From NCBI GenBank assembly GCA_029747015.1, contig JAKOGI010002203.1, positions 56,001 to 120,000 of the forward strand: DNA of 64,000 nucleotides. Reading direction: 5' to 3'. The notes under the pieces were generated by a model. It saw only the letters and a list, made by a program, of their open reading frames with translations. It did not search any database and had not been told where the DNA came from. Of the stretch, positions 12,537-24,007 are shown in pieces. The position numbers and the translations under genes were made by a program. This DNA is from Carnegiea gigantea (Eukaryota > Streptophyta > Magnoliopsida > Caryophyllales > Cactaceae). Within the stretch, counting starts at the first letter, position 1, and the number at the start of each line of letters is the position of its first letter.

Positions 12537-14229
12537 GCATGGGGGAGTTAGTTATTATATTTGGCATCTGATGCCTGTTTTTGTTTAGTGTGTTTGTTTT
12601 TGCTTTGTATATATTTTTAGTGGTAGTTTTTGTAGTTTTTGTTTTAGTTTTGTTTTAGTAATGCATTTAGTTTTCTTCTAGGTTGCATTTTAATTTCTTT
12701 CTTTTGTTAGTTTCTTTTGCATTTTAGTTTGCATTGTTTGTTAAAAGAAACACAAAAAAAAAACACAAAAGAAAAAAAATCCCCCGATGATAATCTCTAT
12801 AGATTTGGTAGCTTTCTTTAGTTTAGTTTGATCCTTTGATTCGCACGAATTGTGCATAAATGTTTACAAATGAATTTTCGAAATGAATTCCATGTTTTGA
12901 CCACATGTTAGATGCAAATTGATCTTCCTCATGAGTCTTTACAAGATTTTATCATGTGTTTACGAGTGAGCTAGCTTTGTCTTTGGTAGATGTTCCGTGA
13001 GACTTTGAATCTTTAGAGGCTATTTATCATTATTAGTCTCATATTTCTTTCATGTGTGACTCTACCTTGATGTCATTTCTCTAGAACTTGCTTTGATTCT
13101 CATTCAAGATCACATTTCGTATATTCATTTAGGCAATATGATTGAGGCATTTTTCTTTCTTTGATTTGTTCAACACCACGGCCAAATAGCCACCTTGGTT
13201 GTGTATTGTATCCCTTGTTAGCCCCTTTGAGCCTATAAACTTTTTTCTTGATTTGAACACCTTATTTTTAGCCCATGGCCAAATACTTGTCTTACCCTTA
13301 AGCTAAGGCTAGAGGAGTGTTACATTCTTTTGTATCAAGTTTGAAAGGGTGTTAGCAAGGTGGATTGTTATTCTCTTTAGTGAATTTTGGCTATTTGGTG
13401 ATGGGATGTAAACATTTGATAAATCTCTTGTTTTATTATGTAAAGGTTAGGGAAGAATTTGATTTTAAAGTTTGTTATGGAATTCCCTTGGCTATTCCTT
13501 TTTGAAAAAAAAAAAGAAATGAGAATAAAGAGAAAAAGAGAAATGAACCAAAAAAAAAAAGAAAAAAAATTAAAAAAAGTGATTAGCCTTGGTGGGAATG
13601 TAAGATATTTGTGATTTTTGACTCTTTCTCTCTTCATTTTGGGATTTATTTTGACATAGTTTGAGAAGGATGTAGTATGATGCATTACAATTGTTTAAGC
13701 TCTTAGTCTTTGGCTTTTAGCTCCTTATTTCTAAAAATATTTGTTCCCCTCTTACCTTTACCCTAAGCCCCATTACATCCCTATGAATGTCCTTATGATT
13801 GTTTAGTGTATTTGCATTTTAGTGGTGGTGAATTTGAGAATCTTGTCAAGCCTATGGTAGATTTGTGTCCAAGGAATGAGAATTGAGAGAACCTTCATAT
13901 GTATACATTGTTAAACACATAAGTGCTGAGTGCCACATAACTATAGTGAGGTTCTACCAGCCTTACTAGTTTCGCTTGTTTCATATGTTGAATGACTATA
14001 TTTGACAATTTGGGAGAGATTGCTTTCAAGTTCGACATTGTAGTCTAGAAAGGTTTTTGAAAATTTCATTCCCTATTCTGTTTGTTAATGATTTTTTATA
14101 TCTTTTGGGCTATCTTTGGATCATCTTTGCCAATTACATGTTACCCATGTCTATCCTAAGGAGGTTGTGTATACCTTTTTAGTCTTTGCATTGCTTAAGG
14201 ACAAGCAACAGTTTAAGCAGGGGAGAGTT
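12537..14229 (+). other. Athila-like 3' non-coding region and polypurine tract
   Basis: A conserved CATGGGGGAG block at about 12539-12548 marks the start of the long 3' untranslated region typical of Athila elements. The region is AT-rich with A-runs near 12755-12780 and 13505-13575. The polypurine tract (14213-14229, ending AGGGGAGAGTT) primes plus-strand synthesis and directly precedes the 3' LTR. I find no gene here; the 102-codon minus-strand frame at 13377-13685 is an artefact of A/T runs. Confidence 0.65.
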
Positions 14230-15459
14230 TGATGAGTGCTTAATATGTACATCTTTTTAGGACTATTTTGCCTCGTTTTTAGGAGAATTTTGTGCTTAAT
14301 GATGTTGTTTGCTCTCTTATTCTCGATTTATGCTTGAGTAGTTGCTTTGTGTGTTTTGCAGAGTCTTTTTACCCGATATTTGCCCTTTAATGGCTGTGTT
14401 TTGACCTCCCCCACGGTCATCTATGAGTTGCTACGCCTGTGGAGCAAGAAAAAAAGCAAGAAACCGGTTCCAGCATAGATCACGGTCGTACCGTGGTCGA
14501 TACCACGGACCGTGGTAGGCCTGTAGCTGCTGCCTCTTCATTTTCCCTCAGCTGTGCGGCTGAGATCAACTTGAATTTCCTATAAATAGCAATGTTCAGT
14601 AGCGAGAGAGAGCAATCCCTAGCAAGCACAGCAAGTTAGAGTTAGCCCAGTGAAGATTAGTTTAGGTGATTTTCTCTCAAATTTTGTTCTCTGCTTAGTT
14701 TTCGTTTTGCTTTTGTGTGAGTTTTAAGTGTGAGAGTTTTGATCCTGAGGTGGTTCTGAAGCCCTTGGTGAAGGCCATCTCAGTCGAGCCTCTTTTGCTC
14801 GGATTTCGATGATTTTTGGTTAGTTTGTTTATCTTTTATCATGTCTGAGTAGTTTTCTCAGTCTAAGAATTTAGTAGTTTTTAGAAGTGTATTGGATCAT
14901 GTTTTAGTTTATTCAATTGTGCGTATTTTTTTAATTGGTTTGATATCGTTCTATCAAGTGTTTGATATGTTGTGAGTTGATTTTGGCTAAAATTTACTTG
15001 CACACTTGAAACAATCGAGTGAACATTCAAAAGAAGACATTTGGTTGTTGGACTGCTTGAATAGACTTAGCATAACTTCATCTCGAAAGAGAGATTTATA
15101 TGTTAAGAGGGCTAGTAAGTAATCGAAGACATTGAACTTGAATTAAGTCAAATTAGTTTGAAAGAACAACGTTTGCTTAGGTTAGGCAAATTTGATTGAT
15201 TTTGAAAGAATAAATCAAGTTTCTAGACAAGGTTAACAATTGCTTAGAATTAACCAATTAGAGAATAGCATATGTTTATAAATTTTGATCCAATTCTCTT
15301 CTATAACTGCGAAAATTCCTAGACGTTTTTCTCTCATTCATTTAGACGAGTTCATTAGCGGTAGTTAATCGAAACCACTTGAAATAGGCTCGATAGATTA
15401 CTTTAGTCCTTAAGGAACGATATTTTTCATCTATACTATAACTACCCGTGCGCTTGCAG
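14230..15459 (+). repeat. 3' LTR, plus-strand Athila-like element
   Basis: It begins TGATGAGTGC immediately after the polypurine tract and aligns with 6544-7795. TATAAATA is at 14581-14588. It ends at the conserved CTTGCAG, after which chromovirus LTR sequence resumes. The final few bases before the primer site in the 5' copy are not present here. Confidence 0.8.
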
Positions 15460-16179
15460 AAGTGGCCAAACGACCACGTGCCTTGTTGGGACGTGGGTAA
15501 GATTAGCGGTAACTGTCCATATGGGCAGTAGGCCAGGGTACGGCTAAGCGGTAACTGTCCATACTAACGGTAGACTAGGGTATGGTTAAGCGTGTAACCG
15601 TCTAGGTGATGGTAGGCCAAGTTAAGGTTAAGCAGCTGTGTTCAACCCAAGCGCAGGCCATGAGACCCAGCAAGGCTACTCACCCTTAGAACCTGAAAAT
15701 TTATAAAAGAGACTTGTATGAGTGTATGCTTCTACTGAAAACATATAAATGTGGTTTGTTGTCTCCCCCACTCCTAAAATGGTTTAAAATGAATCTGTGT
15801 GCATGTTCTAACTGTTAGGGATTGTTGTTATTGAGTTTATTTTATTTTTGTAAGATGTTTTATTTTCAGATGAAGTGCACGAGCATGGGGATGGGAACTC
15901 CAATTAGTGTAACGCCGCAAAATCAAATTTAGTAGTGTTCATTTTGTTTATGTTTAGACTTGTTTTAAGTATTGTGATTCAAGTTGGACTTTGTTATATT
16001 CTCATAGGACTCAAACTGATGTTTTGATTTGAGATATAGTTGCACTAGAGCTTCAATTGATACTCAGCCTAGTATTTTCAAGAAGGAAATCCGACGTAGC
16101 ACACCCACTTAGGTTTTTCCATTGCCACGTAGATTAATATTAGTAAGGAAGAAAAGAATTAGGAATTTAGGGTGTTACA
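15460..16179 (+). repeat. Right part of the chromovirus-like 5' LTR
   Basis: This aligns with 21047-21717 of the 3' LTR, from the CCACGTG...GACGTGGG block to the terminal GGTGTTACA. Together with 5132-6543 it makes up the 5' LTR, split by the Athila-like insertion. Confidence 0.8.
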
Positions 16180-16182
16180 AAG

Positions 16183-16194
16183 TGGTATCAGAGC
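16183..16194 (+). other. Primer-binding site, initiator tRNA-Met type
   Basis: TGGTATCAGAGC is a perfect match to the usual plant retroelement tRNA-iMet primer site and starts 3 bp after the LTR end. Confidence 0.9.
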
Positions 16195-16410
16195 TCAGGT
16201 TGACTGACCTGAAGGCTCGCCTAAAATATTGTAATCAGGAATAAAAGTTTTAAAAAATCTAAAACTTGTAGACCTAAGGACTACTCGGAGAGTGAGTGTC
16301 GTAAGGGGCAGGGATTGCATGCATTTGCATATGGTATTAAATAAATGCATGTTATTGTATGGATACTTGTCTTATGTGTAATTGCTCTGTATAGGGATGG
16401 AGGGTACCCA

Positions 16411-16674
16411 GCACTGTTAGTGTGTGAGGGGCAATTGCCTTCACGAGCGGTTAGCTAAGAGGCCTCATCTGGTTATGTGAGAGCATGTCCAACAGGTAGG
16501 GAGGATGATAATTAGGTATTTGGAGGTCGTACCCAATAGTTAGCACTGTTAGTGTGTCAGGGGCAATTGCCTTCACGAGCGGTTAGCTAAGAGGCCTCAT
16601 CTGGTTATGTGGGAGCATGTCCAGCAGGTAAGGAGGATCATAATTAGGTATTTAGAGGTCATACCCAATAGTTG
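16411..16674 (+). repeat. 132-bp tandem duplication in the leader
   Basis: Two copies, 16411-16542 and 16543-16674, both start GCACTGTTAGTGTGT and differ at only a few positions. The function is unknown; it lies between the primer site and the acidic ORF. Confidence 0.9.
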
Positions 16675-16819
16675 CATGACGTCCAAGGAGAACCAAACCT
16701 TCTTCCTCCTTTTAACCCTAAAGGGAGACCCAAAGTGGCGATACAGGGTCAATGAGTTGTAACCTAGGGCTCAGGAGGTTCGCCCACAGGGGAGGTGTTA
16801 TTGATGTGACTGGCAACAC

Positions 16820-17185
16820 ATGGTACTGAGTGTGACTGAGTTGGTAGATTACTTAAGAGAGAATGGCCCCTATGACCAACCCCTTTTACCCACCGCTAGC
16901 CAGGAGCATACCCCACCCTCTGAGGATGAGACATCTAAGGAGGAAACCATTGAGGAAAAGGGAGAACCTATAGAAAGGGAGGACCCTGAGGAAAATCCTA
17001 ACGAGGGCGAGGAAGAACCTATAGAGGAAGAGGACCCTAAGAAAGATCCCAGCGAAGATGAGGAAGAACTTGTAGAAGAGGAAGACCCAGAGGAAGACCT
17101 TGAGGAGGAACCTGAGCAAGAGTCCCTAGAAGATGAGGAACTCGAGGGGGAGCCCTTAGTAAACGAGGACCCGGAGGAGGAATAG
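16820..17185 (+). CDS. Acidic repeat ORF upstream of gag (unknown)
   Basis: A 121-codon open frame consists mostly of Glu/Asp/Pro repeats of roughly 15-18 residues (E-E-D-P-x-E-D and variants). I do not recognise it as a known domain. It may be a leader ORF of the element, or simply a purine-rich repeat tract that happens to stay open. The repeats continue past its stop codon to about 17240, so it may once have been longer. Confidence that it is translated is low. Confidence 0.3.
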   Translation: MVLSVTELVDYLRENGPYDQPLLPTASQEHTPPSEDETSKEETIEEKGEPIEREDPEENPNEGEEEPIEEEDPKKDPSEDEEELVEEEDPEEDLEEEPEQESLEDEELEGEPLVNEDPEEE

Positions 17186-17736
17186 TGAATAAAGGAAGAC
17201 TTGGAGGAGGACCTAGTTGAGGAGCAACCCGAGCCTGAGGTTACTCGCTGGAAGAGGGCAGATGTGGTAGGATGTGTCGAGGTACCTGTCCAATGGATGC
17301 CCCCGGACAGTAGATGCTAGTAGCTGATTTAAGTTTTGCTTCCTAAGACTGTGCTGATTAGCTTCTCTTTCTAGTCTTTTGCTAAGCCATTATGTGCTAA
17401 TAAAATTATCGAGTATTTATGTAATGAAAAGTATTGGTGTGAAACATTTATGGTTTTAAATCAGTGCAATTGAACCTTTCTGAGTTACCTAGATGCTAAT
17501 GTTCATTATCTGTGAATATGTGAGCTATATGAATGTGTTGCCAACATGATGTATATGAGACATGTGACGAAGTGACTGGACCATGTGAGCACGGAAGAGT
17601 TTATATGACTGTAAACAAAAGCCCATGTTAAGATTTTGCATGATATAGTGGTATACGATGTTTTACTGAACTAGAGTAGTATGTGTGTCGCGAACTATTA
17701 GGAGAGAGACTAAACTCGACCTGTTCCCCGACTAGG

Positions 17737-19052
17737 ATGGTGAGAAATAATGATGAATCTCAGATCGGACGCCACCCCACTCCGAGACCCCATGTGAACC
17801 CGGATATCCCCATGGCAAGTCTGAGGGAGCGACTGGAAGCCCTCCGCCCTAGGAACGAGAACGGGTCTCGTAGTTAGGTAGATGAAACCAACCCACCTAC
17901 GGGAGCGGAGCTTACCAACCTCCTATTGCTCGTGCTACAGTAGAAACAAGGGGAACAGCTGTAGTGACAGAATGAGCACCTGCAGAAACTGATGGAGGTC
18001 AAGGAGAAGAAGGTCGAGGAGCACAACTCGTATATGTTCAAAAGATTCGCAAGTCATAACCCATCTGCCTATGATGACACCCCCAGCCCCAAGGCCTTTG
18101 AGGATTGGATCCGGGGCATGGAGAAGTTGTTCGACGCTCTCTAATGCCCGGAGGAGTGGAAGGTGGGCTTTGCTGTGTTTTATCTTAAGGATAAGGCCGA
18201 CCTATGGTAGGCCACTGTGCAGGAGAGGCAGCACGAGCCTGGATTCGACTAGAGAGGTTTAAAGAACTGATTAAGGACCATTTTTGTCCCGTATCCCTCC
18301 AGAAGGCAAAGGAGAATGAATTTATGCAGCTGCAATAAAGGGGAATGATTGTGCTAGAGTAAGCCTCCAAGTTCATGGAACTGTCCCGTTTTCCCCCGGT
18401 CGTTGTAGCTGAAGAGAGATTGAAAATAAACCATTTCGAGGCTGGACTCAACCCTGATATCAAGGAGAGAATGTCGTTGTATCAGTACACCTCCTAGTGG
18501 ACCTGCATGAAATTGCAGTGATTGTGAAGAGGGCGATGAAGGAAAGGAACAACTACTTTAATGAGCAGTGCGGAATCAAGAGAAAAGAGGATCAACGAGA
18601 AAACTTCCACTCACGAGAGCCGTACCAGAGGCCCCCTGGGAACCACTATTCCAACAACGATGGACGTGGAGGCTAGCACCCTAACAATCAGCTCACAGTG
18701 ACCTGCAATGGTTATTGAAGGCCAGGACATTATGCCTGGGAATGCCGCTCGGTGAAGGGGTGCTACCGTTGCAAAAGCTCCCAACATTAGATACGTGATT
18801 GCCCACATCCCCCATTCCTTACCGACTAGGGTCATAAGGGATAGGGACAGCAGCCACAACAACACTAACAGAATAGGGGCAAACAGGCGGCCATCCCAAG
18901 TCATCAAGGCCGAGCACCCCAACTGAACTAGGTTAGGCCCCCAACCAACCACCACGAAACACTGGTGGCAGAGTCTACGTGATGTGCAAAGAAGAAGCAG
19001 ATGATGCTCCGACTGTCGCGACTGGTATATTCTCTATTCATTATCACAGAGT
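17737..19052 (+). pseudogene. Chromovirus-like gag with start of protease, broken
   Basis: This is Gag, which forms the virus-like particle. The ATG at 17737 starts a frame with a coiled segment, then the retrotransposon-gag core (W-I-R-G-M-E-K-L-F and F-E-A-G-L-N-P-D-I-K-E-R-M segments, about 18060-18470). A basic stretch follows, then two degenerate zinc knuckles near 18700-18800; the second reads C-Y-R-C-K...H...C. Stops replace Gln and Trp codons at many points. The frame ends just inside a protease (G-R-V-Y-V-M followed by T-G-I-F-S-I-H) and is cut before the catalytic Asp. Confidence 0.75.
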
Positions 19053-19073
19053 TTTCATGTGATCGTAAATTAT

Positions 19074-19348
19074 TAAAGTCTCAGGGACGAAACCTCTTTA
19101 AGGAGGGAGTAGTATGTAGAGTCTCGGAAAAGTTATGCTCGTTGGGTGTTGTGTTTGTATGAAACTATTGAAGTTTCGAGGGCGAAAATTTCTTAATGAT
19201 AGTGTATGTCGCAGTTTATTGAAGTTTCGGAAACGGAACTTTCTTAAGTTGGGTAGCATGTAAACCCCGGAAATTTATATTTGTAAACTATTGTGTTGGC
19301 GTACATTATTGAAGTTTGGGGAACGAAACTTTCTTAAGGGGGGTAGTA
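19074..19348 (+). repeat. Four tandem copies of a polypurine-tract/LTR-start module
   Basis: A unit containing 'ATTGAAGTTTC..GAACGAAACTTTCTTAAGG' followed by a TATGT start recurs about every 60-90 bp: near 19074, 19160, 19215 and 19300. Only the last copy is followed by the full LTR. It may be a polypurine region duplicated with the first bases of the LTR. Confidence 0.65.
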
Positions 19349-21716
19349 TGTGAAACCCTGGAAATTCATTTCGGGATGAGTGATATTTAACATGGACCGG
19401 CCTAGGCCTTAGGACTTAAGTCAATCCAAGTCAATACAAAATTTTTATTTTATTTTCAACTCTTTATTTATTTCGGGAAATTTCCTCTTTATTTTCAACT
19501 TCTTTTTATTTCAAGAAGGGAAGAAGGTCTAATTTTCGTCTTTTTTAAAAAAACAAAATAATACTTTTGAAATACCTCTTTTCCCTCCTCAAACACCCTA
19601 ACCCTAGTCTGTCCCCCTTTTCCTTGTGAGTAGCTGCCCCCAATACTCTCTCTCTCTCCCTCTCTGTCACACTTAAACCCTCTCTCTTGAACCTTAGCCC
19701 CCCCTCCATGGCTTTCTCTCTCTCTCTCTTCCTCTTGCTCTCTTTCTCTCACTTGTTCCTCTCCCTCGTCGCCCCCCCTTGGTGTGCCACTATCACCACA
19801 ACCATCGGGCACCACCGCAGCCACCACCACATCCCTCCTCTTCCTCTTTGCTTGTGGTTTTAATTCTCAAAGGTGTGACGATTCAATCACTTTTCTCCTA
19901 AAACCGAATCAAGGTGAGCATATTGGTCGTATTTTGATATTCGTTTTGGTTAAAATTCAAAACCTTGGTTTGATTTTGATTAGTGGAGGGCATGGGATTG
20001 TTGAGATCGATATGTGTAATCGTTGATTAGTTCTATTTTAAAATGTGGCTAAAAAGGGGGCACGCTTTAGGGTTAAGGTTTTGGGCAGAATGTCACTGGT
20101 TGTGGACAGAATCCGCCTTGATTTTAAAAATTTTCCTATGGAGGTTTACTGATCAAAAACTCACAAAATTTTTACAGTAGTTAGCATAAAGTGTCGTCTA
20201 CACTACGACTTTTAAATGACTAGAATGGGATTTAAATTGGGTAAGTTATGGGTATGTTAATTGAGGCTATTTTGATCTAGATAGTCAGCAATAAGGATTT
20301 TGTTTTGAAATTTTCAACCTAGTAGTTGGTAGATTTGGGAGAAACACTAAACATGGAACCTATAGGGGACAAGTTGACCTTTCCCGAATGGGTAAAACCT
20401 TTGAGTTTTGACATAAGGAGCCCTAGTTATGGCTTCTAGAAGCCGGACCTAAATTCTAACCTGCACTAAACACTGGAACAACCACGTTTTGAAATTCCTA
20501 AGAGTGTCTAAAAATTATAGAGAAATTATTTTAAGTGAGGATGGGCTGTAGATGTGGTTCAGAAGATTTGGACTAAGTGGAGACGCTGTTTTGGTCTAGG
20601 TGCTGATTATTAGGCCAAACTAAGAAACCTAGCTCGTAATTTTACGAAATTCCATGTAACAATCATCCCCTAACCCTTCCTCGAAATTATTTGAAAGATG
20701 TGTTTGATGAGAATGGTAAGATAATTTTTGAATGTCTTTGTTATACGTGAAAGCATGGATTTTACTTGTTGAACGTGGAATGAAATAGTTGTGTGGTTTG
20801 TGTTGAGCTATCTTGCTATATCAGTGTGCATTTGGGCATTTGGACTAATAGTGTTGTAAAGAAAAACATGTATATTGTGGAAATGCTTTGGGGATCAAAC
20901 TGGGTCGGGTTGGAATGTGCGTGTTGAGTTGAAATTTAAGAGCAAGTATGAATGGATAAATAAATGGCTTTATGGGTGAGACTGTGAGCTATGTTTGATG
21001 TTATTGAAGGTCATTAGCCTTCCCCGGGTAAAGTGCATGCATGTGAGCGGCCACGTGTCCTTTTACCCGACGTGGGCCAAGTTAAGCAGTAACCATCCAT
21101 ACTGATGGTAGGCCAGGGTATGATTAAGCGGTGACCGTCCAGGTGACGGTAGCCCAGGTTAAGGTTAAGCAGCTGCCTTAAACTCAAGCACAGGCCATGA
21201 GACCCAGTGGGGGTGCTCACCCTTAGAACCAAAAAATTTATAAAAGAGACTTGTATGACTGTATGCTTCTTCTGAAAATGTATAAATGTGGTCAGTTGTC
21301 TCCCCCACCCCTAAAATGGTTTGAAATCAATTCGTATGCGTGTTTTAACTATTAGGGGTGGTTATTATTGAGTTTATTTCATTTTTGCAAAATATTTTGT
21401 TTTCAGCTGAAGTGCATGAGCATACGGATGGGAACCTGAATTAGTGCAATGCCACAAAATCAAATTTAGTAGTGTTCATTTAGTTTACATTTAGAGTTGT
21501 TTCAAGGATTGTGATTCAGGTTGGACTTTGTTATATTACTGTAAGACTCAGACTGATGTTTTGATTTGATGGTATAGTTACACTAGAGCTTTAATTGATA
21601 CTCAATCTGGTATTTCCCAGAAGGAAATATAGTGGTAACACCCCACCCAGGCTTTCTCGCTGCCATGTAGGTTAATATTAGTAATGAAGAAAGGAATTAG
21701 AAATTAGGGGTGCTAC

Positions 21717-21717
<1 letters not shown>
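19349..21717 (+). repeat. 3' LTR of the chromovirus-like element
   Basis: The LTR begins TGTGAAACCC after the polypurine tract and ends GGTGCTACA (about 2.37 kb, TG...CA). It matches the two halves of the 5' LTR at 5132-6543 and 15460-16179. It contains a CT-rich block (19620-19760) and a (CCA)n-rich block (19780-19830). No gene is present. The right neighbour is a TA microsatellite. Confidence 0.78.
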
Positions 21718-21782
<65 letters not shown>

Positions 21783-21809
21783 TGGTGTGTGTGTGTGTGT
21801 GCGCGCGTG

Positions 21810-21907
<98 letters not shown>

Positions 21908-21948
21908 CACACATATATACATATATGTATATATATAAATATCCATAG

Positions 21949-21988
<40 letters not shown>

Positions 21989-21992
21989 TATA

Positions 21993-22031
<39 letters not shown>

Positions 22032-22092
22032 TTTATATGTACATATATTTGCATTATATATATATTATATATATACATTACATATACATATG

Positions 22093-22157
<65 letters not shown>

Positions 22158-22196
22158 AATGCAAATATATGTACATATAAATATATATATGCTTAA
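21718..22196 (+). repeat. TA/TG-rich microsatellite, left flank of EPRV-1
   Basis: A compound (TA)n, (GA)n, (GT)n and (ATAC)n tract. Near its right end, segments at about 22026-22058 and 22153-22187 are inverted copies of one another, so the tract could extrude a cruciform. The long Tyr/Ile-rich frames across it are repeat artefacts. Confidence 0.95.
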
Positions 22197-22221
22197 AAAC
22201 TGGAAACTGAAGTTCGTAAAA

Positions 22222-22233
22222 TGGTATCAGAGC
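22222..22233 (+). other. tRNA-Met primer-binding site of EPRV-1
   Basis: TGGTATCAGAGC, a perfect caulimovirid-type primer site where minus-strand DNA synthesis starts. It lies inside an open reading frame (that of the split ORF 1) rather than in the large intergenic region. Confidence 0.88.
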
Positions 22234-22374
22234 CATTTCTTATGTCTCAAACCCAGAGACGACTCCAAGGTATACATCAGTGAACAAGCTGAACTTGAAA
22301 ATACCCCATGGTATGTTGAGCCTGACTTCATAAGTCCTGCTAGAGACTCTTTATCTGGACTAAGTGATGGATAA
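22230..22374 (+). pseudogene. EPRV-1 ORF 1, C-terminal part (left end of insertion)
   Basis: The reading frame that enters from the right end of the insertion (28914-29361) continues here across the circular junction. It then needs a frame change before the TGA at 22281 to reach the coding-looking tail that ends in TAA at 22372-22374. That stop overlaps the ATG of the coat ORF at 22367 by 8 nt. The function is unknown. The split is simply where the circular genome was opened. Confidence 0.5.
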
Positions 22375-24007
22375 AGCCAGCAGTAGTTCTGACCCTCCTT
22401 ATAAGGAGTTATGGAAGCCCAATTTGACAGGACAGACTATAAATACTAAACTAGAAAGTATCTATGAGGGGTTAGGAGAAATTCAGAAATTAATCCTGCA
22501 TAGCCCTAAGACTACCAGCGAACAAGCGATAGTTCGTAGAAAGATCTGGTTTAACCCTTTAATTGACCCAACTAAACCCGGATATCCTTCTATTTCAAAC
22601 ATGGTTCGTACTTTTATTGCTTTGGAAGAATTAGAAAATGAATATGCTCAAGCTAATTCAGACGAAGAAGAAGAAATCCTAAGTGGGATAAATGAACTCC
22701 AATTACAATGTAATATGGAGGCAACCGGGGAAACCTCATAAGGTAGCCCTTTAATTGTACCCGACTCTGCTCAGTCTGGTGGTCCTGAAGTCAAACCAGA
22801 AAGTCTGACTAACATAGATAGCCAAGTTGGTAGTAGTGATGAGGAAGAAGCTCAACGCTACCACTGTCGTCACTCTACTTCTAGGCGAAGATGAGTAGGA
22901 GGAGGACACCTGTTTCCTCACCCTGGCCATGCATATCCTCTAATAAATGCTGGTGCCACCCTTAACATTGATTGTGTCTCTAATACAGATGACGTTATTA
23001 AGGAATGGGTAAAAGCCTTACTTCTATACACTCGTGTCACAAGTACTGATGGGGAAGAATTAAAAGTTTTTATCCCTTTAACCCTAAGTGGCAAAGTGGC
23101 AGATTGGTTCTCTACCTTACCTGAAGAAACAAAGGTAAGATATCTAGGTGGAACCACCACTAATGATAATAAAACCATTATCAACACTATCGAAAATGAA
23201 ATTCGAAGAGAATTTCTAGGAGAAGATTATTCTCAACATCGCTTAAATGAAAAGCGTATAAAAAAGCAAAAGTACCTTGCTATGCTTTATAATTTACAAA
23301 TATGTGACATCAACTATTTTGATGCATATGTATGTGAATTTGAGAAGTATTATTACAAAGCTGAAATTTCCTCAGCCACTCAAAACTCATTAAATTTCCA
23401 TAATGATATGTTCTTCACAAAGTTGCCATTTCCGTGGAGTGATTTACTCTTCAACAAATGGAAGGCAGCTGACCGACCTGAAAGAACCGATACATTAGGT
23501 GCACGTATCGAATTCGCTAGAATCACTCTAGTAGCTGAATGCGAAAAAGTATACAAACGCAAAAGACTTCAAAAAGACCAGAAGAAGTTAAAATGCAAGG
23601 ATCAATTGTATTATCCTAGCAAATTTGGGTGTCAACTCGATAAGCCCAAAAAGAAAAAGAAATTCAAAGCCAAGAAGCATCTTGGAAAGCGTTTAAAAAA
23701 GCACCCTAAACCCTTCAAAAAGAAGAGGAAGTTCTTTAAAAAGAACCAAAAGAAAAAGGAGGAACAAAAAGAAAAAAGTTCTTATAAACAGATCCAGAAG
23801 CAAGATTGCAGGTGCTGGAACTGTAATGAAAAGGGACATTTTGCCAATGAATGCCCTAAGAAAATTAATTTTGTAGGAGTTTGTTCTAATGAACTCTTTG
23901 AGCAGATTTCGGGTTATGAAGAGATCAACTATTCTGATATAGCTTCAGAGGACGAAATTCTCGTCTTAACTTATTTGTCTAGCTTGACAGAAGATGAATC
24001 AGACTGA
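22367..24007 (+). pseudogene. EPRV-1 coat protein with zinc knuckle
   Basis: A single frame of about 546 codons interrupted by TAA (22739-22741) and TGA (22892-22894). In order it holds an acidic N-terminal part with D/E runs, a central coat domain (about 23050-23540), a strongly basic Lys-rich stretch (23640-23790), a C-X2-C-X4-H-X4-C knuckle at 23813-23854 that would bind viral RNA, and an acidic tail. This order is typical of caulimovirid coat proteins. The ATG at 22367 is chosen because it overlaps the previous stop. The end overlaps the movement-protein ORF by 14 nt. Confidence 0.8.

Larger units (their letters stand above)
6544..15459 (+). mobile_element. Athila-like non-autonomous gypsy element nested in a chromovirus LTR
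   Basis: An 8.9-kb element with two LTRs (6544-7802 and 14230-15459), a tRNA-Asp type primer site, gag, protease, a scrap of RNase H, an Athila-type downstream ORF and a polypurine tract. RT and integrase are absent. The flanks are the two halves of one chromovirus LTR (left ends GTGAGCAG, right resumes AAGTGGCC). GCAG occurs at both edges and could be the remains of a target duplication. The LTRs differ by many substitutions and several indels, so the insertion is old. Confidence 0.85.
16180..19348 (+). mobile_element. Internal region of a gag-only chromovirus-like (Tekay/Del-type) gypsy element
   Basis: It has a tRNA-Met primer site directly after the 5' LTR, a long leader with a tandem duplication, an acidic ORF, gag with zinc knuckles and the very start of a protease. 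Then it jumps to the polypurine region. RT, RNase H, integrase and chromodomain are missing. Assignment to the Tekay/Del group rests on the gag motifs and the style of the LTR ends. Confidence 0.75.

Noticed and set aside
13377..13685. 102-codon minus-strand Phe-rich frame
   Set aside because: Reverse of A-rich runs in the Athila-like 3' untranslated region.
16886..17119. Minus-strand Phe/Leu-rich frame that looks like membrane segments
   Set aside because: It is the complement of the Glu/Asp repeat tract, not a separate gene.
21710..22180. Long Tyr/Ile-rich frames on both strands
   Set aside because: Pure translation of TA/TATG microsatellites; the same holds for 29267-29663.
22222..22233. 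TGGTATCAGAGC motifs as tRNA genes
   Set aside because: Only the 3' complement of tRNA-Met is present (also at 16183 and 40606), with no cloverleaf; they are primer-binding sites.
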